DNA of 64,000 nucleotides from Mycobacterium sp. Root135 (GTDB taxonomy: Bacteria; Actinomycetota; Actinomycetes; Mycobacteriales; Mycobacteriaceae). Within the stretch, counting starts at the first letter, position 1. Each line of letters opens with the position of its first letter. The notes below the pieces were generated by a model, which saw only the letters and a list, made by a program, of their open reading frames with translations, did no database searches and had not been told where the DNA came from. This document shows positions 50,893-60,895 of this stretch, piece by piece. The DNA is taken from contig NZ_LMEZ01000011.1 in the NCBI RefSeq assembly GCF_001426545.1, positions 38,395 to 102,394 on the forward strand, read 5' to 3'. A program made the position numbers and the translations under genes.

Positions 50893-52554
50893 GTGACCGA
50901 GCAGCACCCGCCACGACCGGCAACCGCCGGGCCCTTGCCGTCATACGAGCGCGGCGCACAGTCACCGCCACTGCTGGAGTCGACGATCGGCGCCAATCTC
51001 GCGGCAACTACGGCTGCGTACGGCGGCAACGACGCGCTGGTCGACGTCGCCTCCGGCCGGCGATGGACTTACGCCGAATTTCGTGACGCCGTTCTCCGGG
51101 TGGCTACCGGTCTGCTAGCCGCGGGAATCCGCACTGGCGATCGAGTCGGCATATGGGCCCCCAACATTCCCGAGTGGATCATCACGCAGTACGCGACCGC
51201 CGAAATCGGCGCCATCCTGGTCACCGTCAACCCGGCCTATCGGGTTCACGAACTCGAACACGTTCTCAATCAGGCCAGTGTGCGCATGGTGATCACCGCG
51301 AGCAGCTTCAAGACCTCGGACTACGTCGCCATGCTCGACGAGGTGCAGCCTCGGTGCGCACACCTCGAAGAGGTCGTCGTCATCGGTGGAGCACGATGGA
51401 ACGTTTTGGCCGCCAGCACGATCGACGACGTGGCCCTGGACGCTGCCGCAGCAGGGCTGTCGAACACCGACCCGATCAACATCCAGTACACCTCGGGAAC
51501 GACGGGAGCGCCCAAGGGAGCCAGCCTGACTCACCGGAACATCCTCAACAACGGATACCTGGTCGGTGAACTCCTCGGCTACACCGGTGCCGATCGCATT
51601 TGCATACCGGTGCCCTTCTATCACTGCTTCGGCATGGTGATGGGCAACCTCGCGGCCACCAGTCATGGCGCGACGATGGTCATTCCCAGCCCCGGATTCG
51701 ATGCGGACGCAGTACTCAACTCCATTGCCACGCAACGCTGCACGTCGCTGTACGGAGTGCCGACGATGTTCATCGCCGAACTCGCCGCAGCCACCTTCGA
51801 CGAGGTCGACCTGGGCAGCCTGCGCACCGGCATCATGGCCGGATCTCCTTGCCCCGCCGCGGTCATGCGTCAGGTGATCGAACGGATGCACATGAGCGAG
51901 ATCGCGATCTGCTACGGCATGACCGAGACCTCGCCGGTGTCTACCCAAACCCGCGCCGACGATTCGCTGACCCAGCGCACAACCACCGTCGGACCGGTCG
52001 GCCCCCACCTCGAGGTCAAGGTCGTCGATCCCGACACGGGGGCGACGGTGCCCCGCGGTGTCAACGGGGAGCTTTGCACGCGTGGCTATTCCGTGATGGT
52101 CGGGTACTGGAACCAGCCCGATGAGACCGCCGAGGTAATCGACTCCGACGGCTGGATGCACACAGGAGACATCGGTGTGATGGACGCCGACGGGTACGTG
52201 GCGATCACCGGCCGTATCAAGGACATGGTAATTCGAGGTGGGGAGAACGTGTACCCGCGTGAGATCGAGGAATTCCTGTACACCCACCCCGACATCCTCG
52301 ATGCCCAGGTGATCGGAGTTCCCGACGAGCGCTACGGCGAGGAACTCATGGCCTGGGTTCGCCTCCGTGCCGGAGTCGCAGCGCTGTCGGAGCACGACAT
52401 ACGCACGTACTGCACCGGAGCGCTGGCCCACTACAAGATTCCGCGTTACGTCCGCATCGTTGAGGAGTTTCCCATGACCGTCACCGGGAAGATACGCAAG
52501 GTGGAGATGCGTGAACAGTCACGAATCATATTGGCCAAGAGAACATCTGAATAA
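50893..52554 (+). CDS. Acyl-CoA synthetase (FadD35-like)
   Basis: A 553-residue medium/long-chain fatty-acyl-CoA ligase of the ANL family. The P-loop is YTSGTTGAPKGASLTH, then YGMTETSPVS, WMHTGDIGVMDADGY, IKDMVIRGGENVYPREIEEF and the catalytic-Lys region TVTGKIRKVEM. The start is GTG 50893, 90 bases after the palindromic promoter. It is first in an operon with an alcohol dehydrogenase and a Baeyer-Villiger monooxygenase. It likely activates the acid released after ester cleavage. Confidence 0.9.
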   Translation: MTEQHPPRPATAGPLPSYERGAQSPPLLESTIGANLAATTAAYGGNDALVDVASGRRWTYAEFRDAVLRVATGLLAAGIRTGDRVGIWAPNIPEWIITQYATAEIGAILVTVNPAYRVHELEHVLNQASVRMVITASSFKTSDYVAMLDEVQPRCAHLEEVVVIGGARWNVLAASTIDDVALDAAAAGLSNTDPINIQYTSGTTGAPKGASLTHRNILNNGYLVGELLGYTGADRICIPVPFYHCFGMVMGNLAATSHGATMVIPSPGFDADAVLNSIATQRCTSLYGVPTMFIAELAAATFDEVDLGSLRTGIMAGSPCPAAVMRQVIERMHMSEIAICYGMTETSPVSTQTRADDSLTQRTTTVGPVGPHLEVKVVDPDTGATVPRGVNGELCTRGYSVMVGYWNQPDETAEVIDSDGWMHTGDIGVMDADGYVAITGRIKDMVIRGGENVYPREIEEFLYTHPDILDAQVIGVPDERYGEELMAWVRLRAGVAALSEHDIRTYCTGALAHYKIPRYVRIVEEFPMTVTGKIRKVEMREQSRIILAKRTSE

Positions 52555-52605
52555 GTCCAACGCACTGCTTCGACCACCCGCCGCCACGAAAGGGAACACC
52601 ACCAC

Positions 52606-53571
52606 ATGAAGGCACTGCAGTTCATCGGATCCGGCAAGCCACTGACTCCGGTCGACCTCCCGGAGCCAACCCCGGGCCCGGGCTGGGTCGTCGTCGAGGT
52701 GCACGCCGCCGGGCTCTGTCACTCGGATCTGCACATCCTGCATGGCCCCGGGGCGGATTGGGTGGCGAAGCAGCCGATCGTCCTCGGCCACGAGGTCGCC
52801 GGCACCGTGGCGGCACTTGGTGAAGGTGTGACAGGGTTCGAGATCGGCGATCGCGTCGGAATCGCCTGCATCGCCCATCCACTCGAAGCCGGACTGGCCT
52901 ACGCGCCGGGCCTCGCCGTCGACGGGGGGTACGCCGAGCGGACGCTCGCCCACGCCTCGACACTCGTCCCAATTCCCGGCAACGTGTCCTTCGCCCAAGC
53001 CGCGATTGCCACCGACTCCGTCGCGACCTCCTATCACGCCGTCCGCACCAGTGCGGGCGTGCAGAGGGGCCAGACGGTGGGCATCATCGGGTTGGGCGGA
53101 CTTGGCCTGAATGGCGTTCGAGTCGCCCATCTTCAAGGCGCCACGGTCTACGGAGTAGACGTCAACCCCGCGACATTCTCCACCGCAAAGCAGATTGGGG
53201 CGAAGGAATGCTTCTCCTCGATCGCCGATCTGCAGGCTCTTCAGCCCGACGTCATCATCGACTTCGCAGGCGCCGGCTCCACCACCGCAGCTGCCGTCGA
53301 GGCGGTCCGGGCCGGTGGACGCGTGGTCGTGATCGGCCTAGAGGCCGGGGCCGCCGAGATCAACATCACGCACATGGTGTTGATGTCGGTCCAGCTGCAT
53401 GGCTCCCTGGGGGCCAGTAAGCAAGACCTCGTCGAGGTCTACGACCTCATCTCCTCCGGAGACCTGGATCCTGCCATCGAGGAGGTCGCCTTCGACGACG
53501 TCCCCGCCGCGCTGGACCGACTGCACCGCGGGGAAGTCACCGGCCGGTTGGTTGCCAACCCGCACCGCTGA
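52606..53571 (+). CDS. Zinc alcohol dehydrogenase lacking the structural-zinc loop
   Basis: A 321-residue MDR alcohol dehydrogenase with catalytic-zinc ligands in GLCHSDLHI (Cys) and VLGHEVAG (His), and NAD-binding IGLGGLGLNG. The loop that normally carries four cysteines for structural zinc is replaced by a shorter HPLEAGLAYAPGLAV without cysteines. The third catalytic ligand position appears to be Asp (IATDSVATSYHAV). AAAGGGAAC lies upstream of ATG 52606. It would oxidise an alcohol to the ketone used by the monooxygenase that follows. Confidence 0.88.
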   Translation: MKALQFIGSGKPLTPVDLPEPTPGPGWVVVEVHAAGLCHSDLHILHGPGADWVAKQPIVLGHEVAGTVAALGEGVTGFEIGDRVGIACIAHPLEAGLAYAPGLAVDGGYAERTLAHASTLVPIPGNVSFAQAAIATDSVATSYHAVRTSAGVQRGQTVGIIGLGGLGLNGVRVAHLQGATVYGVDVNPATFSTAKQIGAKECFSSIADLQALQPDVIIDFAGAGSTTAAAVEAVRAGGRVVVIGLEAGAAEINITHMVLMSVQLHGSLGASKQDLVEVYDLISSGDLDPAIEEVAFDDVPAALDRLHRGEVTGRLVANPHR

Positions 53572-53618
53572 CCCCTGCCCGCCCCAATCACCTACTGCCC
53601 CCGGATGAAAGAACACCA

Positions 53619-55478
53619 ATGACCTTCACCTTGCCCGTGTCCGGAATACCCGTCGACGTCGACTTCGACCCCGCGCAGATTCGTGAGCGCTACGCGGAGG
53701 AACGTGCCAAGCGGATGCGCGAGGAGACGCTGGCCCAATTCCAAGGATTGTCCGACGTCCGTGAACTCGACGGTCCCGCCGACCCGTACACCGACGTCAC
53801 GGCTCGGGAGCCGCTGACCGTCGACGTCGAGGTGGCCGTACTCGGCGGCGGTTTCGGCGGTCTGCTGGCCGGGGCACACCTGACTCGGGAGGGCGTCACC
53901 GACTTCCGCATCGTCGAACAGGGCGGTGACTTCGGTGGAACCTGGTACTGGAATCGCTATCCCGGGGTGCAGTGCGACGTCGAGTCATACATCTACATGC
54001 CACTTCTGGAGGAGACGGGATTCATCCCCACCAAGCGTTATGCAGACGGGGCAGAGATCTTCGAGCATGCCCGGCGTATCGGCAGGCACTTCGACCTGTA
54101 CCGCGCAGCGCTGTTCCACACTGCGGTCACCGCCGTCAGTTGGCGGCAGGATCTCGAGCGGTGGGAGGTGCAAACCGACCGCGGCGACACCCTGAGCGCC
54201 CGTTTCGTCGTCCGTGCCAATGGTCCGTTGAACAAGCCGCAGCTGCCAAAGGTCAACGGAATCGGCGACTTTCAGGGCACCATCTTCCACACCAGCCGGT
54301 GGGACTACGACTACACCGGCGGTGGGCCCGACGGAAACCTCGAAGGGCTCCGGGACAAGCGGGTCGCCATCGTCGGCACCGGCGCCACCGCGGTCCAGGC
54401 CGTCCCATTCGTTGCTGCAGATGCCAAGCAGCTCTTCGTGATTCAACGCACCCCCAGCAACGTCGGCGTGCGGGGCAACAGGCCGACCGACCCCGAGTGG
54501 GCGTCGAGTCTGAAGCCCGGCTGGCAAGAGGAACGCCACCGCAACTTCTTGGCGCACTGCAACGGAGAACGCGCCGAGCAGAATCTCGTCGACGACGTCT
54601 GGACCCGCGTGTTCGTCGACATGCCCGGCCAACACCTCGTCGAGGCGCCGGTGGACACGCTGGAACTTCACGACCAGATCGTGCTCACCGAGGCCGCCGA
54701 CATGACGATGATGCAGGAGATCCACCGGCGTATCGACTCGGTCGTGTCCGACCCAGCCACTGCCGAGGCACTCAAACCCTGGTACGGATTCGTCTGCAAG
54801 AGGCCATGTTGCAACGACGGCTACCTCGAAGCGTTCAACAGTCCGTCGGTGACGTTGGTGTCCGCACCCGGCGGCGTCGACGCCATCACCCCGACCGGGC
54901 TGATCGCCAACGGCACGCACTACGAGCTCGATTGCATCATCTTCGCCACCGGCTTCGAAACCGGAAGCGTGTCGTCGGATCGATACGGGTACGACATCGT
55001 GGGACGCGACGGACTGTCGCTGCGCGAGCACTTCGTCGACGGAGCCAAGACCCTGCACGGCTTCTTTACCCGCGGATTCCCCAACTTCGTAGAACTGGGG
55101 TTGAGCCAGAACGCCTACGTCGTGAACTTCACCTACATGCTCGATCGAAAGGCCCGCCACGCCGCACGCTTGATCGCCCACGCCGCCCGGCACGACGTCG
55201 GAGCCATCGAGCCCACGCAAGCGGCCCAAGACCGGTGGGTCGAAGCCACTCACAACTCCGGGTTGGTACGGCAGTTCTATCTCGCGGGCTGTACGCCGGG
55301 CTACTACAACGGCCAGGGGGACATCGGAAAGGCCTTCTTCAACGACGTCTACACGGGCAGCGAGAACGACTTCTGGGACATGATCGAAAACTGGTGGCAC
55401 GAGAATACATTCGAGGGATTGACGCTGACCGACCGGGCAAATGAACCACGTCCCGTAGCGGGACCGCTCACCGGCTAG
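53619..55478 (+). CDS. Baeyer-Villiger monooxygenase
   Basis: A 619-residue class B flavoprotein. It has two nucleotide-binding motifs, GGGFGG (76-81) and VGTGATA (252-258), and between them the Baeyer-Villiger fingerprint FQGTIFHTSRWD (218-229). An N-terminal extension of about 70 residues is similar to those of cyclododecanone/phenylacetone-type and larger BVMOs. It inserts oxygen next to a ketone, giving an ester or lactone, with NADPH. It lies between alcohol dehydrogenase and an EthR-like TetR. An esterase is not part of the operon, so cleavage must be done elsewhere. Confidence 0.93.
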   Translation: MTFTLPVSGIPVDVDFDPAQIRERYAEERAKRMREETLAQFQGLSDVRELDGPADPYTDVTAREPLTVDVEVAVLGGGFGGLLAGAHLTREGVTDFRIVEQGGDFGGTWYWNRYPGVQCDVESYIYMPLLEETGFIPTKRYADGAEIFEHARRIGRHFDLYRAALFHTAVTAVSWRQDLERWEVQTDRGDTLSARFVVRANGPLNKPQLPKVNGIGDFQGTIFHTSRWDYDYTGGGPDGNLEGLRDKRVAIVGTGATAVQAVPFVAADAKQLFVIQRTPSNVGVRGNRPTDPEWASSLKPGWQEERHRNFLAHCNGERAEQNLVDDVWTRVFVDMPGQHLVEAPVDTLELHDQIVLTEAADMTMMQEIHRRIDSVVSDPATAEALKPWYGFVCKRPCCNDGYLEAFNSPSVTLVSAPGGVDAITPTGLIANGTHYELDCIIFATGFETGSVSSDRYGYDIVGRDGLSLREHFVDGAKTLHGFFTRGFPNFVELGLSQNAYVVNFTYMLDRKARHAARLIAHAARHDVGAIEPTQAAQDRWVEATHNSGLVRQFYLAGCTPGYYNGQGDIGKAFFNDVYTGSENDFWDMIENWWHENTFEGLTLTDRANEPRPVAGPLTG

Positions 55479-55488
55479 AATTTGCGCC

Positions 55489-56163
55489 ATGTCAAGTAAG
55501 CCGGGCCGGGCCGGCAAAGGGGCCGCCGCGGTCGCCGGTGACCGCCGCGCCCCGAGCAAGGGCGAGCGGCAACGTCAGGTCATCTTGACGACACTGGCCG
55601 AGCTACTCGAGGCACGCCCTGTCGGCGAGCTCACCGTCAACGAGATCGCCTCGGCAGCAGGTGTTCTCCGGTCGGGTTACTACTTCTACTTCGATTCGAA
55701 GTTCGCCCCGCTGGCGGTATTGGCAGCCGACATCTGGTCGGAGTTCGAGGAACGCGCCATGTCCTTCGTCCGTTTCGACACCGAGACCGTCGAGCAGTAC
55801 CTCGACCGCGTACAGGCGGCTACCGCCGAAGAATGGCGCACCCACTCGGCCGTCCTGATCGCCTCGGTCCAGGCCATCCCCGAAGACGAGCAGCTGGCCG
55901 CAATGTGGCGCGCTCGCAATCAGCACTTGGCCGACGTGCTGACGGCACAGGTTCTGAAGGACCGCGAGCAAGGCCTGGCGTCTCCCGCCTCACCAGACGT
56001 ACCGGGACTCGTGGCTGCCCTGCTTGAGATGACGATGCACATGCTGTACCAAGACCGGCTCGCGAAGTGCCCGCCGGAACAGACCGGACGATCGATGTCT
56101 GCAGTGCGGGCCATCTGGCTGGCCTCCGTGTGGGGTCGGTCGCCGGCGACTATGAAATCGTGA
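55489..56163 (+). CDS. TetR regulator, EthR-like
   Basis: A 224-residue TetR regulator with HTH LTVNEIASAAGVLRSGYYFY then FDSKFAPLAVLA. The layout and the YFYF-SK signature are those of EthR, the repressor of the EthA Baeyer-Villiger monooxygenase in mycobacteria. It starts 10 bases after the BVMO stop and is probably the last gene of the operon. It likely acts on the palindrome at 50768-50803; in ethA-ethR the genes are divergent, so the layout here differs. Confidence 0.87.
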   Translation: MSSKPGRAGKGAAAVAGDRRAPSKGERQRQVILTTLAELLEARPVGELTVNEIASAAGVLRSGYYFYFDSKFAPLAVLAADIWSEFEERAMSFVRFDTETVEQYLDRVQAATAEEWRTHSAVLIASVQAIPEDEQLAAMWRARNQHLADVLTAQVLKDREQGLASPASPDVPGLVAALLEMTMHMLYQDRLAKCPPEQTGRSMSAVRAIWLASVWGRSPATMKS

Positions 56164-56690
56164 GGCTTCATGGCGGTTCAGTGCCACGATTTAGTTCGTC
56201 ACCGTGATGAATGATGGCGTCCTGGACCTAAGAGCGCGGCGGCAACCATTGCAGGCCGAACTCCCGACATCGAGTGACACTCTGATTCTCTGCGTTGAGC
56301 AGTCGGGCCTCGCCCGCGACGTCCACAACTTCCGGCTACGACCGAAATGTGATCCGATCCAATTGTGGCGCAATTGATTTAGTGACCGCGGCAAATTCGG
56401 TCGACGTGTTCTTCGCAACCGTAGCCGCTATGTTGATAGCTGCCAAAGGGGTCTTAGGTGACTCAGTTGGGCGGAATCCGTTGTCGCGCAGCATTGAACT
56501 GATGCTCGGTTGGACCTGGCATCGAGGATTCACCTCTGGTGGAGTGCGCAGCCGCGATAAGTCTATCGTTTCGTTCGGGTCTGAGCGCATGACAGGTGAG
56601 TCACGGGAGTGCCTGTGCGGCAACGAATGAGCACGACGGCGGCCGTGATTTGTCGTCATCGGCGCACCGCGTGCCTCAGCCAGCGTAGGA
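56164..56690. other. 527-base region without a recognised gene
   Basis: Both flanking genes point toward this region. Frames are short and without known motifs; I see no strong hairpin or repeat. Confidence 0.5.
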
Positions 56691-57080
56691 CTACGCCTCG
56701 AGGTCGCTGAGTTGTTGCTCCATCGACGCAGCGTCGAAGTAGTCCCGCCAGACCGTGATTTGGCCATCGTCGATGGTCAGGGTACCCATGACGGGCAGTG
56801 AGACGACGGCGCCACTCAGGTGATGAAAGTCGTCGACTCGCTCGTTGAGCACCACATTGCCGGACACGGCGATGTTGATGATCTTCCAATCCGTACGCAG
56901 TGTCTTGCCCACCCCGGAATCGAGGTAGAACTTGCGAACGCCCTCGCGGCCGATGATATTCGGGTAGGGCACGTTGTCGTACAGAACGTCCTCGGACAGC
57001 ATCGCGAGGGCGTCCTCGACACGGTTGGCATTCCAGTGGGCGACGAACGTTTCAGCGACGGTGATCAGACTGTCGGACAT
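56691..57080 (-). CDS. Limonene-1,2-epoxide hydrolase-like protein
   Basis: A 129-residue NTF2-fold protein. LNERVDDFHH contains the Arg-x-Asp of the limonene epoxide hydrolase catalytic Asp-Arg-Asp set, and VWRDYFDAASME supplies the second Asp. GAGGAGAG before ATG 57080 defines the start; a longer frame upstream is not conserved. It may open an epoxide with water, or be a related SnoaL-like isomerase. It is alone downstream of the large oxidoreductase gene, in the same direction as it. Confidence 0.8.
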   Translation of the reverse strand: MSDSLITVAETFVAHWNANRVEDALAMLSEDVLYDNVPYPNIIGREGVRKFYLDSGVGKTLRTDWKIINIAVSGNVVLNERVDDFHHLSGAVVSLPVMGTLTIDDGQITVWRDYFDAASMEQQLSDLEA

Positions 57081-57272
57081 GGTGTCTCTCCTCATTCGGC
57101 GGATGTGACGGGCGCGGGTGGTGTGGCCAGCCCCGCGCGGTTTCGAGTCAAGCATGTCGGCCTTCGGCTGCCAGCGATCGGGTGGCCGCACCACGAGTCG
57201 ACGGAGGCGATACGACACTCGCTGGGAGACTGCACTTAGGCGGGTGCGACCTGGCCGGGCCTGACCGCGGTG

Positions 57273-60200
57273 TCATTTCAGGTCGATGGCAGGACCGTCG
57301 ATGCCTAGTCGCTTCAACGCGGCTAGGTAATTCGCCACGTTGCGCAGTTTCACCTCCTCGTATCCGCGGATGATGTCTGCGGCCTGGGCTAATTCGACCG
57401 CGGTGGAGTGGTTTTCGGATGACAGCCGTGAGGCCAGGTCGTGCACGGTCGCCTCGTAGTGAGCCAGGAGTGCGCGCTCGATTCGACGGACCTTCGCGTA
57501 TCCGAAGGGATCAAGCCGCGTTCCACGAAGGAACCGACCACGCGCAAGAACCGTGAGTGCAAGGTGACTCTTCGGGCCTAGACCGATCTTCTTCTTGCGA
57601 CCGAGAGCCTTCAGCACCGGTGGATGCAATTTGTACGTCAGCTTTTGTCCGCCAGGAACTTCCGTCGCCACCGAGGCGACGAACGCGGGGTCGGTCAACA
57701 TCCGGGCGACCTCGTATTCGTCCTTGTAGGCCATCAGTTTGTGCAGACCGTGTGCGACCGCGTCGGTGAAGGCCGTGCTCGAACCCATGGCCCGTTCTGC
57801 GTCCCACACCGTCTGCAGGGTGGACACATAACGCCGCGTGATGGCAGCGCCCTGGTAGGACATCAGTTGTGCCGCGCGCCGGCTGACTAGTTCCAGGGTG
57901 TCCCCTTCGATCGTCAGGCCGGCGAGCAGCCGCGCGGGGACTTCGTTGTCGCTGCGCGCGGCTGCGGTATTGGAGGCCACCGCATCGGCAAAGGCCTGCG
58001 GGTCCGCGACGTGTGTCCGGCCCCACCGGAAGGCGGCGATGTTCGCCGACACGGCAACGCCGTTGATTTCGATCGCTTCCTCGATCGCGGCGGCTGGAAC
58101 GGGTAGTGCGCCAGCTTGGTAGGCAGTTCCAACGAGGAGGAGGTTCGCGGCGGCGGTGTTGCCGAAGAGCATCTCCGCTGCGGCGAGGGCGTCGAAGGTG
58201 TAGACCTCTCGGGATCGTTCGGCGAGCGCTTGTACCAGGGCGTCGTCGGCCGGGTACCTTACGGACGCGTCGTACACCATGTCGCCCGTTGCGGTATGGC
58301 TGGTGGAGGCGACCGTAATGGTGCGTTCTGCGCTCGCGTATCCAGCGTTCTTCGCCTCGGCTGCGGTCAGGAGGTCGAATGCGAGCACGCAGTCGGCCGA
58401 GGACGGGCTGATGCGATTGGAGGATTCGCTGCTGTGCGTCGCCAGTCGCAGATGTGAGGTGACAGGGCCGGCTTTCTGGCTCAGGCCAGTCTGGTCGAGT
58501 CCCTCGACGTGCATGCCCGACCGCAGTGCCGCCATGCCGAGTATCTGGTTGACGGTGACGATTCCGGTTCCGCCGATGCCGGCGAGGAAGATGTTGTGCA
58601 CGCCTCTGATCGCTCGGCGGTGCGGTTCCGGCGGCGTCGGTGGTTCGGCGATCACTCTGCGGGACGGCCTTGCATCTTCAGGGATCTCCACCGTTACGAA
58701 CGATGGACAGTCCCCTTCAAGACACGAGTAGTCGGTGTTGCAAGAGGTCTGGTCGATGGTGGTCTTGCGGCCGAACTCGGTGTCGACGGGTTGAACGGAG
58801 AGGCAGTTGCTCTTCACGCCGCAGTCGCCGCAGCCCTCGCAGACGGCTTCGTTGATGATTACTCGTGTTCGCCTCGCGGGGAGGTTGCCGCGCTTGCGTT
58901 TACGTCGCGCCTCGGCTGCACATTGCTGGTCATAGATCAACACGGTGACACCGGGTGTGTCGCGCAGGATGCGCTGCGCCTCGTCGAGACGTTCGCGTTC
59001 CCACAACGTGGTTCCGGTCGCGAAGGACGCGCCGCGATGTCTATCGGGTTCGTCGGCGCAGATGATGATCTTGCGGACGCCTTCCGCGGCGAGCTTGTGC
59101 GTCAGTTCGGGAACGGTGAGTCCCGCTTCGGCGTCTTGGGCTCCGGTCATGGCGACAGCAGAGTTGTAGAGGATCTTGTAGGTGATGTTGACCCCGGCGG
59201 CGATGCAAGCCTGCACGGCGAGCTGACCGGAGTGGAAATATGTTCCGTCGCCGACATTTTGAAAGATGTGGTTGACGTCGGTAAAAGCCGCCTGGCCGAT
59301 CCACTGTGCGCCCTCACCACCCATCTGGGTCAGGCCGGTTACTTGAGAATCGGTACGTGACGACATGGTGACGAGTGTGTGGCAACCGATTCCGCCGCCC
59401 GCCAGCGATCCCTCCGGCACCGCGGTGGAGCGGTTGTGTGGGCAGCCCGAGCAGAAGTACGGCGTCCGTTTTGCGGAGGAGACCGCCAAGTTCAACACCG
59501 GTGGCGGCGGTTTCGGCAGATCCGCGTAGTCCTTCAGGGCGCGGCGCAGAGGTCTGATCAGCCGTGCCGCGGTAAGTTCCCCGTCCGCGGGCACCAGAGC
59601 CTTGCGGTCGGCGTCTCGTTTGCCGATGACATGCGGAGCGCTCGCCGATCCGTAGAGGGCTTCCTTGACCTGGGACTCGACGAACGATGTCTTGTCCTCA
59701 ACTACGAGCACCGTGTCCACACCCTCGGCAAACTGACGAACCTTGTTCTCCCCGAGCGGAAACGGCATGCCGATGCGCATGACGCGGATCCCAAGCTCGA
59801 ACAGACGCTCAGTTCCCAAGCCCAGTTCGTCGAGTGCTTGACGGACGCTGTCGTACGCCGACCCAACGGCGAGGATGCCCAACGTCGCCCTCGGCGGGTT
59901 CACCTCGATGCGGTCGATGTCGTTGGCATCGTTGAAGCGGCGCACCATTTCCCAGCGCGGCCCGTACATGTCGGCCTCGGCCAGCAGGCTGTCTGGCGGG
60001 GCAGCGAGGATGCGCTGACGGTAGGTCCATGGCCTACCCTCCCATTCGATCGTCGGGCTCACGATGGTGAAGTCGGCGAAGTCGCGGCGCATCGTCCAGA
60101 TGCCGTCGGCGACATCGGCAACCAGCTTCATCGACGACCAGCATCCGGACAGCCGTGACAATTCGACGCCGAGCAGGCCAAAAGCGATTATTTCTTCGGC

Positions 60201-60746
60201 GTTTCGGGGGAAGAAGATCGGCATACCCAGCGCAGCCAGTGACTTCTCGCTCGCTGCGGGCACGCTTGAAGACTTGGCTGCTGGGTCGTCGCCAACCAGA
60301 ATCAGCGCACCCCCCGAAGGGTGGGCGCCGTACATCGTGCCGTGGCGAAGCGCGTCGCTGGCTCGGTCGAGACCGGGACCCTTTCCGTACCAGACGCCGA
60401 CGATCCCGTCATGAGTACGTTCCCCCTTGGGCAGCTCCATCTGGCTGCCCCACACCGATGTGGCGGCGAGCTCTTCGTTCATTCCTGGCACCAGACGGAC
60501 GTCGTGGTCGTCCCTCAATTCCGGGATGCCGGCCAGCAGTCGGTCGAGCCCGGCCAACGGGCTGCCCTGGTAACCGGAGACGAACGTGGCGATGCTCCGT
60601 CCCGCTCTACGGTCACGTTCGTGCTGTTCGACCAGCTGGCGCGCTATCGCTTGGACGCCCGTCATGAGAACCGGTCCCGAGTCGCTGCGGTAGCGGTCCT
60701 TGAGGTCGACGGCGCGGGGGGCTCTAGTGTCGTTCACCTGGGTCAT
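57273..60746 (-). CDS. Indolepyruvate ferredoxin oxidoreductase, fused alpha-beta form
   Basis: A 1157-residue 2-oxoacid:ferredoxin oxidoreductase of the fused IorA/IorB type. The N-terminal domain begins FVSGYQGSPLAGLDRLLAGI. A TPP-binding region lies in the middle, with SGCPHNRST and GGEGAQWIGQAAF. Iron-sulphur ligands follow in CEGCGDCGVKSNC and CNTDYSCLEGDC, then a gamma-type domain GIGGTGIVTVNQILGMAA. GGAG before ATG 60746 supports the start. It decarboxylates aryl- or alkyl-pyruvates to acyl-CoA, reducing ferredoxin, and works in degradation of amino acids such as Trp, Tyr or Phe. It is divergent from an Lrp regulator. Confidence 0.92.
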   Translation of the reverse strand: MTQVNDTRAPRAVDLKDRYRSDSGPVLMTGVQAIARQLVEQHERDRRAGRSIATFVSGYQGSPLAGLDRLLAGIPELRDDHDVRLVPGMNEELAATSVWGSQMELPKGERTHDGIVGVWYGKGPGLDRASDALRHGTMYGAHPSGGALILVGDDPAAKSSSVPAASEKSLAALGMPIFFPRNAEEIIAFGLLGVELSRLSGCWSSMKLVADVADGIWTMRRDFADFTIVSPTIEWEGRPWTYRQRILAAPPDSLLAEADMYGPRWEMVRRFNDANDIDRIEVNPPRATLGILAVGSAYDSVRQALDELGLGTERLFELGIRVMRIGMPFPLGENKVRQFAEGVDTVLVVEDKTSFVESQVKEALYGSASAPHVIGKRDADRKALVPADGELTAARLIRPLRRALKDYADLPKPPPPVLNLAVSSAKRTPYFCSGCPHNRSTAVPEGSLAGGGIGCHTLVTMSSRTDSQVTGLTQMGGEGAQWIGQAAFTDVNHIFQNVGDGTYFHSGQLAVQACIAAGVNITYKILYNSAVAMTGAQDAEAGLTVPELTHKLAAEGVRKIIICADEPDRHRGASFATGTTLWERERLDEAQRILRDTPGVTVLIYDQQCAAEARRKRKRGNLPARRTRVIINEAVCEGCGDCGVKSNCLSVQPVDTEFGRKTTIDQTSCNTDYSCLEGDCPSFVTVEIPEDARPSRRVIAEPPTPPEPHRRAIRGVHNIFLAGIGGTGIVTVNQILGMAALRSGMHVEGLDQTGLSQKAGPVTSHLRLATHSSESSNRISPSSADCVLAFDLLTAAEAKNAGYASAERTITVASTSHTATGDMVYDASVRYPADDALVQALAERSREVYTFDALAAAEMLFGNTAAANLLLVGTAYQAGALPVPAAAIEEAIEINGVAVSANIAAFRWGRTHVADPQAFADAVASNTAAARSDNEVPARLLAGLTIEGDTLELVSRRAAQLMSYQGAAITRRYVSTLQTVWDAERAMGSSTAFTDAVAHGLHKLMAYKDEYEVARMLTDPAFVASVATEVPGGQKLTYKLHPPVLKALGRKKKIGLGPKSHLALTVLARGRFLRGTRLDPFGYAKVRRIERALLAHYEATVHDLASRLSSENHSTAVELAQAADIIRGYEEVKLRNVANYLAALKRLGIDGPAIDLK

Positions 60747-60806
60747 GAGTCTCCAGTCGGGTGACCTGCGTGGTGCGGAACTAAGCAAAGCGGTGACCTA
60801 AGGTTG

Positions 60807-60859
60807 CACCACAACGTCATATGGTGAAATAGCGCGGCCCGCAACTAATCATTTGGTTG
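60807..60859. promoter_or_regulatory. Inverted repeats between IOR and Lrp genes
   Basis: CACCA-N10-TGGTG (60807-60826) and CAACTAATCATTTGGTTG (60842-60859; CAAC/GTTG ends) lie in the short divergent promoter. Such repeats suit an Lrp/AsnC regulator acting on both genes. Confidence 0.5.
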
Positions 60860-60895
60860 AATCAGTGGCGACCCTCACGTCGAGAGGTGCAAGAA

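Noticed and set aside
53985..55559. Long minus-strand frame (524 codons) opposite the BVMO
   Set aside because: Composition and lack of motifs mark it as antisense to the well-supported monooxygenase.
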